Positions 34,501 to 45,289 of a stretch of DNA of 64,000 bases are shown here, in pieces. Location of the stretch: NCBI GenBank assembly GCA_037176725.1, contig JAZBRS010000011.1, positions 2,294,001 to 2,358,000 of the forward strand, in the 5' to 3' direction. Below the pieces are notes generated by a model. That model did not search any database, had not been told where the DNA came from, and saw only the letters and a list, made by a program, of their open reading frames with translations. The translations under genes were made by a program, and so were the position numbers. This DNA comes from Posidonia oceanica. Its lineage: Eukaryota; Streptophyta; Magnoliopsida; Alismatales; Posidoniaceae. Position 1 is the stretch's first letter. Each line of letters begins with the position of its first letter.

Positions 34501-37500
34501 GAATTGTTAAGTTAAGTTTTTCTTTCTTAATTACTAGCCCTTGCATTTCTTAAGTGTTTTCTTTCTTTTAGGATTTGTTTTCTTGATTGTTTTTAATAGG
34601 ATTTTTACTTTTACTTGTTTTGATTACATTTTGGTTTTTTCCTTGATTTTACAGCATTTTCTTTTTGTTTGTTTTGCATTTTTAAGTTGCATTCTTATTT
34701 TTCCATTTTAGCTAGATTTAGTCAGGTTTTGGTTTTTTAATTGTTTGTTTAATGTCTTTAATTATTTCTTTTAGGGTTTTGGTTTGTTTTCTTTTTGTTT
34801 TAGAGTTTTTAAAGGTTTTTAAGGATTTTTTTAGGGATTTAGTAAAACAAAGGAAAAGAAAAGGAAAAGGAAGAAGAAAAGGGAGAAATGGAGGAGTAAA
34901 GAGGAAAGAGAGTAGTGGAGAGAAAATAATTTTTTGAAAGCTAAAGAAAATGCTAAAAATAAGATAAAAATACAAATAAGATTTAGAAGAGATAGATGCA
35001 TAAGGAAGGTCCACAGTCAGGCGAGAAGAAGGGAGAGAAGGCGGGAAAAGAAGGAGTATAATCAGGAGAGAGAGAGGAGAGAGAAAAGAATAATCTAGGA
35101 GAGAGAAAAGAATAATTTGGGTAAATGGAGGGGTTAGGAGTTTTGAAAAGAGGTGAAATTTGAGGAGTGAGTGGCCTAGGTTCTCTAGTGTTGGACCTAA
35201 GGTTTGGGTTTAGTTTAGGGAAAGTTTTGGAAGGGTTTTGAGGTGTAGAAAAAGGGTAGTTTTACCTAGGTTTTCTAGGGTTTTTGGGAGTGATTTTGGT
35301 TTGAAATTTTTGAGGGTTTTTGGGTAGGTTTGCTAAGTTGGGAATGGTGAGTTTTCTTATAATTTTTGGATGATTTTTGGGCTTGGGAAAGGAGTGTAAT
35401 TCTAGGCTAAGTTTGGGCTAGTTTTGGAGAGAAGGATGAAAAGGATTGTATAGGTTTGGACCTAGATTTGAATCTAGAAGCTACCAGGAGATTCCAATTG
35501 ATCAAGCCTGTCAAAATGGGGTCTCAATACCATCACCCAAATTCACCCTCCAACAGACCTTTTCCAACTCATTTTCTTCAAAAGACCTCCAGCACAACCT
35601 TCTCCATTGAAGAACCTCCACTACAAGCCTCCAAAAATTCCGAAACTTGGCCACTGGACTCGCCGAGCAAACACCTTCTCAGGCCACCCAACATCACCCT
35701 GCGAGACCACCCACACTCCTTACACTCCGCCACAAACACCTTCGGCCCCAATTTGACCAGAAACTTCAAACACCTCTCATTTCCTCCACACCCAGCAGAA
35801 CTCCCCTCCGATTCTTCCCACACGCTCCCCAGATAACCACCTAGCCGTCGGGACCCTCGCTTCGGCCTGAAACGCCGCATCCACCTCGGCCACCATAGTG
35901 GCAACCAATCCAGACCGGATTCTTCTTCAAGCAGCCAAACTCCCTTCTAGAAGCACTAGAGGCTTCCCCAGACCTCAAGCAACGCCCCCGGACCGCCGCA
36001 CGCCGCCGCCAGCCCGCCACACGTCGCCACGATCTCCACCAAGTCTACAGAAATCCACCTAGGTGGGTGGCTCGATCTGGCACGCGAAAAAGGTGAAAAG
36101 CTCCTCCCTTGGCTTCCTCTCTCTCCCCTCTTGCTTCTCGGCCTTTCCCCGAAGCTTTTCATCCACTATGCCACCCGCACGAGGCCGCCGGAGTCGTCTT
36201 CTTCCTCGGCACCGACAGCGCCAGCAGCAACCCAGCCCGCCGACTAGCGCCCCCACGCGCCACCACGCGCCGCTCCCGCCTCCGCCGCACCGCGACGACC
36301 TCCCCTGCACTCCGCCCGGGCCGCGTCGTCCCCTCCTCTGCCATTCCGGGCTTTCCACCGGCGAGCTTCAGCCACGATTCCTGTAGCCAATACATTTGTT
36401 TTTGTTTTCGTTTATTTTTACATTAGCTTAGTTTGTTTTCGCATGCATTGCATTAGCATCTTTTAAGTTTTTAAACATTACTTTTAGGTTCGGGCATCGT
36501 TTAAGAATCATTTAAATTTGAAATAAAACCATATGAAATTGCATGAAAAACTTAAAGTTCTGTTTATTTGCATGATAATCTAGTTGCTGTTTATTTTCTT
36601 TAGTTTTCTTTTAATTTAAGTCTAGCATGTTATTTTTATTACTTAAAGGTCCTCTGCTGTTATAGTTTTTAGTTTTTTCTTTAGTTCCCGCCCAGCTACT
36701 TTTTTTATTTACATTTTAGTCCAGATCTAGTTCAATTTAAGTTTCTGTCTTTTAATTTCCAATCCTGCTATTTATTTTATTTATATTATGGTCCCGCTGT
36801 AGTTCAATTAAGTTTTCTGATCTTTATTTTTTAGTCCAGTAGCTTTTTATTTTTGCATTTTAGTCCTGTGGTTGTTAAAACTCATTTAATTATCTACTGT
36901 TATCTTATTACATTGCTTTTTGGTCCTGTTTTTTATTTTATTTGCAATCTAGTCCTCTGATCTGTTGTTAAATCATTTAATTTCTCATTTTTCCTTATTG
37001 CATTGCATTTTCATCCTGCTTTATTTCATTTTTGCAATTTAGTCCATCATTTGCATGCACAGCATCCTTTATTTGCATTTTACCTTATAAAATTGCATTT
37101 TAGCCCCTACATGTTTCAAAATTGCACATTAGACCACTATTTGCATTCACAAAGCATATTTTTTCTTATAAAATTGCATTTTAGCCCCTGCATGATTCAA
37201 AATTGCATTCCAGACCACAGCATGTTTATAAATATCATTTAAATGCATGTTTTACCTTATTAAATTGCATTTTAGTCCCTGCATTTTATTTTAATTGCAT
37301 TCAGACCCTTAGCTTTTCAAAAACTTTGCATTTAGACCCCTAAGTTATCAAAATCTTTGCATTTAAGCCCCTAACTTTTCAAAAACTTGCATATAGGTCC
37401 TTAACTTTTCTGAAAAATCATACTTGGGTCCTTTTTTGCATTTTTGCATGCATTACACCCATGCATCACTGCATTTAGCATCTCTGCACACACTTAAGCA

Positions 37501-37724
37501 CTCCTAGCTCCCACATATGTGGGAGGACCTGTCTTGCACACCCCTAGGACCTCCTTTACACTTAGATCCCTTCTTCTCCCCTGTTCTTGAGCCCTCTGCC
37601 TTGAAGCCTGGATATCTTCCGATCAGACCGCCGGATCTTCACAACCAAGTTACCTGGACAACCCCGGTGGAGCGCACTTCAATGCAGACCAAGCACTTCT
37701 CAGGTCAGGCTTCAGATCTCCAAG

Positions 37725-37730
37725 GTAAGT
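37725..37730 (+). promoter_or_regulatory. Putative 5' splice donor in A 5' LTR
   Basis: CTCCAAG/GTAAGTCC is a full-consensus plant donor. It is kept in the 3' LTR (51061-51075) and in S (reverse, ACTTACCTTGG at 32005-32015). A candidate acceptor TGCTGTTTTTGCAG lies at 40281-40294, just upstream of gag. Joining them would remove a 2570-nt intron holding U5, the primer sites and most of the leader. Inference from consensus only. Confidence 0.45.
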
Positions 37731-37799
37731 CCTTCTGAACTCCTGCACAGCATCTTTTGCACATCATTTGCATTGCATGGCTTTTCGATGATTTGTTTC

Positions 37800-38165
37800 G
37801 CTTGTTTCTTGCACCGTTTTGCGTGCCTGCTTTGTTTCTTGCACCGTTTTGCGTGCTTGCTTTGTTTCTTGCACTGTTTTGCATGCTTGCTTTGTTTCTT
37901 GCACCGTTTCGCGTGCCTGCTTTGTTTCTCTCGCCGTTTTGTGTGCCTGCTTTGTTTCTTGCACCGTTTTGCGTGCATGCTTTGTTTCTTACACCATTTT
38001 GCGTGCCGACTTTGTTTCTTGCACCGTTTCACGTGCTTGCTTGGTTTCTGGTGCCGTTTTGCGTGCCTGCTTTGTTTCTTGCATCGTTTCGCGTGCCTGC
38101 TTTGTTTCTTGCACCATTTCGAGTGCTTGCTTTTGTTTCTTGCATCGTTTTGCGTGTTTGACGTT
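37800..38165 (+). repeat. 30-bp tandem array in A 5' LTR (about 12 copies)
   Basis: Units TTTGTTTCTTGCACCGTTTT plus GCGTGCCTGC with few substitutions; two units have CTCGTGCC/CTGGTGCC variants. Because 30 is a multiple of 3, long periodic Cys/Phe-rich frames arise on both strands. These are not genes. Confidence 0.9.
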
Positions 38166-38684
38166 GTTTTCTCTTGCATGTCGCCCGCATTGCTTGGTTT
38201 TATCGATGTTTTGTTTTATCGCCTGCATTTACATTTAGGGCAGTGATGCTTACTGCCTGGAGTTCTCACGGACCAGCGTTCGCCCGGTTCGGAACACAGG
38301 CAGCGCCGCTGAGCACTTAGATAGCACGTTTAATTCCTTGCACGCATTTCATCACTTAGAGCACACCTTTGAGCATCTAATTAGGCATTCATGGCACTTA
38401 GGCATTCAAAATATGCATTTCCCTGCGTATGCGAGCGTAAGCCTAGAGAGACCGATTCTCGGGCGTGTCGGGGGTGCCTAACACCTTCCCTGCACATAAC
38501 AGGAGTCCTTGCCCTTTCTCATGGCCCGCAATGACCATATTGCCCTTATCCTAGGCACGAGTCACATCATTTGCATCCCATTGCATCTCATTTCTCTTGC
38601 ATTGCATTGCATCTTTTGCTTGGTTTTGCGTGTTTATTCACACATTTCCCCAGCTTTCCTTGTCTCCTGACTTAATAGACACGG

Positions 38685-38695
38685 TGGCGACTCTG
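38685..38695 (+). other. Relic primer-site motif inside A 5' LTR
   Basis: Exact TGGCGACTCTG in ATAGACACGG context, 171 bp before the LTR end. Same place in the 3' LTR at 52060-52070. Confidence 0.7.
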
Positions 38696-38856
38696 ATTTG
38701 TCTTTTCTTCTTCTTTCTTCCCTTTTTTCCCTTTTTAAGTGTTTCCGAGTCAAGTCTTTCTTCTCGGACAAAGCCGCTAATAGTAAGCCTGATTTTGATC
38801 AGTGCACGCGAGCTTTGGCAATGTGCATGGACGATCTGAACACCGGGATTATTATA

Positions 38857-39305
38857 GTTGCGACTCTGCTGGGGATTGACAGACTCCGGCTTTCGCTTTT
38901 GGCTTTTCGCTCGTGTTTTTGCATCTTTGCTTGCCTTTGTGTCTTTGTTTGCCTTATGCCCTTTGCCTTGCTTTTGCTTACTTGCCTGCCTGTCTGCTTT
39001 GCCCAGCGAAGTCGACAGTAGTGACTCTGTTGGGGATACTAGACTCCGACTTTCGCTTGCTCACATTTCGCATCTTTGTTTGCCTTTGTGTTTTTGTCTG
39101 CCTTGTTTGCTTGCTCGCCTGTCTGCTTTGCCCAGCGAAGTCGACAGTGGCGACTCCGCTAGGGATACTAGACTCCGGCTTTCACTTTTGGCTTTCTCGC
39201 TGCTTGGGTTTTGCTTTCTTTGTCTGCCTCTTTTGCCTTGTCTGTTTGCTCCTCTGTGCCAACTCCTAGCGAGTCGCCTTGTGGCTACTCTGCTTAGGTT
39301 TTGCA
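38857..39305 (+). repeat. Primer-site ladder: four tandem copies in A leader
   Basis: Primer-like sites recur at about 38858, 39019 (AGTGACTCTGTTGGGGATAC), 39148 (TGGCGACTCCGCTAGGGATA) and 39282 (TGGCTACTCTGCTTAGG), at spacings of about 161, 129 and 134 bp. Each is followed by AGACTCCGRCTTTCRCTT-type sequence (not visible in the fourth) and Cys/Leu-codon-rich GCCTTGTCTGCTTGC. The two middle units start CCCAGCGAAGTCGACAGT. B has at least two (54827-54845 and 54968-54985). Confidence 0.8.
38858..38875 (+). other. Primer-binding site of A
   Basis: TTGCGACTCTGCTGGGGA, one base after the LTR end. B has TGGCGACTCTACTGGGGA at the same place, so A carries a G-to-T change at the second position. TGGCGACTCTGCTGGGGA is the type of site known for Ogre elements (tRNA-Arg). 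Confidence 0.8.
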
Positions 39306-40434
39306 CCTGCCTCGCCTGCTTCGCCTTGGCATTTGCTTTGCCTTGCTCTGCTTTGTCTCTTTTTGCCTGTTTACTTGCTTTATTCTTTGCTCTGCTCTCA
39401 TCTGCTTTACTGCTTACCTGTCTTTATCTATTGGCTTATTATTGCTCTATTTCTCGCATATTGCATGTCTACATACTTGTTTTGCAACAATGCATGCTTT
39501 TTGAGTGATGAATGCTTCTTTTACACACTTGCTATGCCACTACACACGCACATGCCCTGTATATATGTCTTTTGACATGATGAATGCTTTCCCTTCACTA
39601 TCATGCTCACAAACACCTGCACATGCCACGCACTTGCCTTGTGCAGTGTTGTATGTTGTTTGCCTGCCATATTTGGTTGATTTTCTTCCCTTTTACACAT
39701 GCCATGCCTAGGATAGTAGAAACATGCTTGCTTCCCCTTCGCTTAATCTAAAAGCAACAATAAAGCCAAGCAATAACATTTAAGCACAACTAGAGCCAAT
39801 AACTTGCAATTTTCCCCTTTTTTGGTTAATAAAACGCAAGTAAAAGACTTTAAAGCATTTTGCATGTTGGATTCATTTTAGAAAGCATGCATCCTCTCTT
39901 CTAAGTCCACCCACAGTCTGCGAAGGACCGTCCCGGCCTCTTGTTCCACTGCTTTAGGCATGGCGCAAGTCAGTCGGTCTGTCCCCCTTTGTCCAGGGGT
40001 TGTGTCAATGTCAGTGGAGGATACCACCCATGCTTCGACAGGGTCGAGGCCACCAACGCACCACCTTGTTATTACCTGAGCTTTGGGCCAAGTGTTAGAC
40101 AGGGGACCTGCTTTTTCTGACCTGAAGTCTGTCTAAATCCCATTACCCATGAGTGCATCCTAGTAGGCCATCTACTCAGGACATGCATGGTGAGAGAGCG
40201 CATTTTAGGGCATTCATTTGCACGTATGCCATTCATGCCACTTCCAATAACTCCCTATTGCATTCAACCTCTGACATCTTTGCTGTTTTTGCAGGTAGGT
40301 GTGGGATCCACTGCCTAGACCCTGAGATCCCTCCTCTGTCTCTGAGCTACTCGTCGCTTCCGGCAGTAGCTCTCCTTTAGGCCTTGCATCTTTGTTTTCT
40401 CGTCGCAGCCCCCCTCACTTAGACTCGGTCAGCG
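39306..40434 (+). other. Leader of element A
   Basis: Untranslated leader with T/C-rich and TGCATGCC-rich sequence, no ORF shared with B. Matching parts of B's leader (53706-54830, reversed) include TACTAGGATGCACTCATGGG-like and GTGGGATCC segments. A candidate splice acceptor TTTTTGCAG is at 40286-40294, conserved in B (CTGCAAAAACAACCG at 53848-53862). Confidence 0.6.
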
Positions 40435-42606
40435 AAGGCCCAGTCCGCTGGTGTGCTCCACTTAACTATTAACTCAGAGGGGTTTACCACTTGGGTCCCT
40501 CCGGATTTCACTTCCACTCGCTCCGTGCCCTCTATGACACTAGGATTCCACCCTCAGGTGTCCGAGGCATCCCAGTTTGCTACGGGCCATTGGCAGACTT
40601 GTGCCCCTCCAGATCCGATCGTCGAGTCTGTCTCGATGGCCGCCCCTTGCGTTCTGGAGATGCCTCTAACCCCTTCGTCCCAGGGTTATGTCGCTCCTGA
40701 CATCCCTTCTGCTGCGGCGACCTTTGCCATAGGTTCTCGACCTCTTGAGTCTGCCCCCCGACCGGTCTTGCAACTTAGTGTTCCCACTCACGGGACCCCT
40801 GAAGTGCGGTATCGGCACCTGATGGAGCTTGCCTAGACACTACAGGGTATGGCTCTATCAGTTCGCCCCTCTTGTGTTCCTGTTGCCCCTGAGGTTCCTC
40901 TGCGGCCTGCTCTTGCACACACTGCACTCCCGCCCAGACCATCGCCCTAGCTACACACTGCTTCGGTGATGGGGGCGTGGCATATGTCTCCTACTTCTGC
41001 ACAACACACAGCACTGCATGCAACTCCATTTCCTGGTGATCAGTCCTTCGGGCTGGTTGGAGCACGGTATCCCACTGGCTCGCTGCCTGGCACCGTGCCT
41101 GCGCAGCAACTGTTGCTCCAGCACTCTGCACCACGCACTGCACAGCATGTTACCTATCCATTGCCCTTGTATCAGGTTCAGAATCCAACATACTTTCCTG
41201 CCTACACAGCACCACCACACGGATACGCTGGCCATCCCGTTGCTCCACCAGGCGACGCTATGGTAGATCCGGAGGAGCACTTAGGTGCGACCCACTCGGC
41301 GTATGTGGTCCCTGCCCCTGCTGCCTCACCTCCTTTGGTAGCGAATCCAGATGCCATCAATGATAGGATGGACGTTCTAAAGAAAGCACTACGTCTAGTG
41401 CAGGGCAAGGACCACCAGTCTTACCAGTTTCGCGACCTCTGTCTCTTTCCCGAGTCCGCACTCCCTTCGAAGTTCCGCATCCCGGTCTTTGATAAATACA
41501 ATGGTAAAGGCTACCCTATTTCGCATTTGAAAATGTACTGCGGGGACCTTGCTCAGCTTCAGGCTGATGAAAGGCTCCTTATCCGCCTGTTTCAGAAGAG
41601 TTTAACCGGCCCCGCGCTCAAGTGGTTCACTTCCCTTGACATGGCTGCATTTCGAACTTGGACTGATCTTTCTCAGGCCTTTCTTGAGCAGTATGCTTTC
41701 AACCTCGACCTGATCCCCAAGAGGGAGGATCTTGTCGCCATCCGGCAGAGACCCCAAGAGCCATTCGGGGAGTCTGTCGGTCGCTAGCGCTCCTTAGCCG
41801 CCCAGGTCAAAGATAGATCCTCCAAGGAGGATTCTATCGAGATGATCATCAAGGGGGCGCTGCCAGTGATTGGGACTCTGCTTTGCATTCAGCACATCAC
41901 TAGCCATGCATCGCTGATTAGGGCTGGCGTCCACGTGGAAAGCTCGCTGCGAAGTGCGCATTTCCCTGCACTTTCTGCATTGGCTAGGCAAGCCAACACC
42001 TCCAGCAATCGCCGCAGCAGCAACAACAACAACAACTTCGCTCTTGACTGCTCCAAACAGCTCTTCGAAGCATGCACCGATCCCCCCGAAGAGTCTGCCT
42101 AAGCAGAGAGTCAGCTAGACCCTTTTCCGCTAGAGCATGCACCTAATTATGCACCCACTGAGCACACTACCACCGTTGAGCCTGTGCATCACATCGCACT
42201 CACTCGGTAAGGACTCCATCCAGGGCAAAGACGACCTCATCAGGCTGAGTGTGATTACATGCCTCTGCCCGAACCACTGAGCGTTATCTTCCCTCAAGTT
42301 GAGTAGCTCCTAAGACTCCCGGCTGTTCGTCCGCCACCAAATCCCCTTCCGTGGTGGCATGATACGGATCAGTTCTGTAGTTTCCATCGGGCCACCGGGC
42401 ACTCGACGGACAACTGCCTCACTCTTCAGGATGCCATTCAACGCCTGATCGATCGCAGGATCATCAGCGTTGGCGAGCAGGAGCCAGCACTTACACATAC
42501 ACCTGCACGTGCACTTGCACGCCCTAGTGTAGCCGACCCTTCCTCTTCTAAGCCTGCAGGCTTCGCAGTTGTCGGAACCTCGGGGGTCTACACCAGACTT
42601 TTCTGA
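40435..42606 (+). pseudogene. gag of element A (724 codons, broken)
   Basis: One reading frame from codon 40435 to the TGA at 42604-42606. The start codon is now AAG where B has ATG. In-frame stops are at 40834, 40948, 41785, 42100 and 42208. B has CAG, TGG and CAA at 40834, 41785 and 42208 respectively, and shares the stop at 40948, from which ATGGGGGC 24 bp on may be a second start. Residues about 345-450 form the retrotransposon Gag core (RIPVFDKYNGKGYPISHLKM, LLIRLFQKSLTGPALKWF), then LIRAGVHVES, and near residue 646 a knuckle FCSFHRATGHSTDNC (C-X2-H-X4-H-X4-C). It would have packaged the RNA. Not translatable as it stands. Confidence 0.85.
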
Positions 42607-42898
42607 GTCCAGCTCTGCCTTGGTGCTTCCATCTGATTCCATCAACGCAATTCTCTTTTCCTGCTTTTCCTGTCTCGTCCGAGGGATGCTCGGAGATGCA
42701 ACAGCAGCGTCGACAACAAGCCCAGTTGCAGTGTCGTCCAGGTTAGCTCCTCCTCCAACTTTTGCAGCCCCAGTGCTCCCTGCACTGCCGTCAGCAGCTC
42801 CAGTAGCTCCAGTGCTCCCCGCACTGCCAACAGTGGACCCTGCCGACAGCATCAACAGCGTAGGAGCGAACCCAGCGCCTCCCTCCCAAGGTTGCTGA
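42569..42898 (+). CDS. Downstream Ala/Pro-rich ORF overlapping gag end (A)
   Basis: 109-codon frame, +1 relative to gag, overlapping its last 38 bp. Contains EPRGSTPDFSESSS, SRLAPPPTFAAPVLPALPSA and ends NPAPPSQGC-TGA, followed after three bases by GTAAGT. The B counterpart (27248-27610) is open over its whole length and clearly homologous. No known domain. Being uninterrupted in both copies while gag is broken is unusual. Translation is not shown. Confidence 0.4.
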   Translation: MSEPRGSTPDFSESSSALVLPSDSINAILFSCFSCLVRGMLGDATAASTTSPVAVSSRLAPPPTFAAPVLPALPSAAPVAPVLPALPTVDPADSINSVGANPAPPSQGC

Positions 42899-42901
42899 CA
42901 G

Positions 42902-42907
42902 GTAAGT
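42902..42907 (+). promoter_or_regulatory. Putative 5' splice donor after gag (A)
   Basis: TTGCTGACAG/GTAAGTCC. The position is the same in B and E relative to the CCTCCCRAGGTTG motif. Fits the known habit of Ogre elements to splice an intron downstream of gag-pro. Possible acceptors CATTTCAG lie at 44813-44820 and 45110-45117. Confidence 0.5.
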
Positions 42908-43084
42908 CCTTTTTGCCTCTCTTTTGCTCCCTGCATTGTCTTTCTTTTCGTTTTGTTTTGTTTTTGTGTTTTCTCACCTTGCCTGAAAATTATAAAAAGC
43001 ATAAAATCAACAAAACCCAAAAAGAACATGCATCCCTTTCTGCTTCTTGCATTCATTTCACCGCATTCGGGCTAGCAACCCTAA

Positions 43085-43275
43085 CTGCTCGACGATAGGT
43101 CTGTTAACCTATCACTCTCAGGCTGGCAACCCTAATTGCTTAGTGATAGGTCTGTTAACCTATCACTCCCGGGCTGGTAACCTTAACTGCTCGGCGATAG
43201 GTCCGTTAACCTGTCATCCCCCGGGCTGATATCCCTAACTATTCGGCGATAGGTTCGTCAACCTATCACTCTGCA
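43085..43275 (+). repeat. Four dyad modules GATAGGTNNGTTAACCTATC
   Basis: Units with a GGCTGGCAACCCTAACTGCTCGGC-type lead (two words) and a GATAGGT...ACCTATC inverted repeat, at about 43096, 43145, 43195 and 43246, spaced about 50 bp. Confidence 0.8.
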
Positions 43276-45289
43276 CATTCTCCTGCACATAGCTATCATT
43301 ATGCATTCTTCATCTTCTGTACATATCTGTCATCATGCATATCATCTTCTGCACATACATGTCATTTCTTGCATCCGGTAAAAGACAAAAGCACCAAAAA
43401 ATCAAGAAAATCAAAAAACGCAAAAATATTTTCTCGTCTTGCTACTGATTTTCCCTTTTTATGTTTTCTTAAGAACAAAAACCATAAAAAATACAAAACC
43501 AATGCAAAAACCTAAAAACATGCTTGTCCCTTTCCCTTCTAAAATATACAAAACCCATAAACATTTGTATAAACAGAAACCTGGCTACGGACAAACAAGT
43601 AGTGCCTAGAGGGTGTCAAGCAGTGACAATCTCAGGTAGGTCTCACCCGAGCAGCGCCATCTCTTGCATGTGGCTACAGAGTAAGACTGAGAGCAGAATT
43701 AGAGCATCTCGCTAAGTTTCAGAATTCCAGAAGCGAGATCCACCTTATCAAGAGGGTCCACCAGACATAGAGAGGACCAAAGTAGAGTAGAGCATAGCCA
43801 GAGGTTGCCTGTACGCATTGCAGAGGCTGAAGGTGTACGCCGATCAGCCGAACTCTTAACGCCTCATCAGGGACTGCTACCCCAAGAGGGCGAAGTCATG
43901 CATGTCCAAAAGAGTAGAGATCATGTGAGCAGAAAAATATGATGACATGATGTGCATGCTGAGCATAAAAGAAAAATGAAGAAAGAAGTTGAAGATAGAA
44001 GGCGCTCATGAGAGGAATGATTCGAACGAGCGTCAAAGCCACCTCAGTTATCAACATCAAGCACCACACTGGTAAATGCACAGGATACTTAATCTGGAGG
44101 ACCTAGCCCCACCCTCCGAGCGCAGCAGCATGCTTCAATCCCCTGTGTAGACAACACTTACTTCCCAGGCAGGCTAGATGCAGATTCGATCACTCATGAG
44201 GGGAAAAGAAATCATTCTGCGAGCGTTAAAAGCGGTAGTCGGTCCCCGAAGAATTGAGACGGAGGCTGTGAAGCTACATCCAACGCTTCTGCTACCTGCC
44301 TGTAGCTAAAGGCTATACTTTGCAAAGCCAAGGCCTCATCCCGAGCCAAGAGTGAGAATGAGAGCCACCGACCACAGTTCGGCATGGCATTGCTCGAGGA
44401 TCAAGTCTCCTGAGTCAGGAAGTGCAGAAGCACCCTTTTAGCGTAGCTGCTTTAAGTCCAAAGCCACAAAAAATGCATGCTGTAATAACTTATCTTCTCT
44501 TCTCCCTGTTTTCGAAAACTGGAGCCAAGGACGAGCACTTTTGCCTGCCTCGCTTAGAGGCTCCGTGCTTTTCAAAGTTTTGCCGCCCACCGCGTTGGGT
44601 AGGTCCTTGATGACCGGCATGTCCCTCGTTTGTCACCTCGCGACACCACGAAGCATGCCCACACTGAGACCATTGCACATCCACCACGGGGGGTTTCCTG
44701 TTTTCTCTATATCCTTTTGCATTCCTCATTCTTTGCATCTGGGCTGGCACCCCTAACTGCTCGGCGATAGGTTCGTCAACCTATCATCCATCCGCCCATT
44801 CATCCATCCTTGCATTTCAGTGCTAGGGGTGCTTCGGCTATCCCCTAGTATCATCCTGATACCAGGGGCATCTTTTTTGGCTGCCCTGTGGTATCGTCCC
44901 CCCCATCTCATCGGGTTGGCAGCCTTAAACTGCTCGACGATGGGTCCGTCAACCTATCACCTTGCATTCATTATTCCATCGTATCCCCCACTGGCATTGC
45001 ACCTCGCACGATGAGCCCCTACATCCATTCCACAGCATTCGGGCTGGCACCCCTAACTGCCCGGCGATAGGTTCATCAACCTATCATCCATTCATCTATC
45101 CATCCTCGCATTTCAGTGCCAGGGGCGCTTCGATTGTCCCCTGGTATCATCCTGATACCAGGGGCATCTTTTTTTGCTGCCCCATGGTATCCCATTTCCA
45201 TCTGCATTGGGCTGACATCCCCAACTATCGCGGGAGCATCTACGGACCCCTGTCGCACCTTCTGGTTCGGTATCCCGCCCCCTTTCCAC

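Larger units (their letters stand above)
30518..35529 (-). mobile_element. Solo LTR S (5012 bp) inside A's 5' LTR
   Basis: On the minus strand it starts TATTGAGACCCCATTTTGACA (at 35529) and ends GGGATTACTACA (at 30518), flanked by CCATC duplications. It shows the family's LTR blocks in reverse: terminal block 30518-31140, 30-bp array 31230-31555, minisatellite remnants 32230-32560, GC-rich 32560-33720, GA-rich 33780-34040, T-rich 34040-34850, and CCTAGG/AGGGTTTT-rich U3 35160-35430. No interior or second LTR, so it is a product of LTR-LTR recombination. Confidence 0.93.
35530..38856 (+). mobile_element. 5' LTR of A, second part
   Basis: Resumes CCATCACCCAAATTC and is collinear with 48852-52232. 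Holds a GC-rich block (35860-36380), the GCATTTTAGTCC minisatellite (36550-37440), a splice-donor motif (37725), the 30-bp array (37800-38165) and the conserved terminal block, ending CACCGGGATTATTATA at 38856. Confidence 0.9.
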
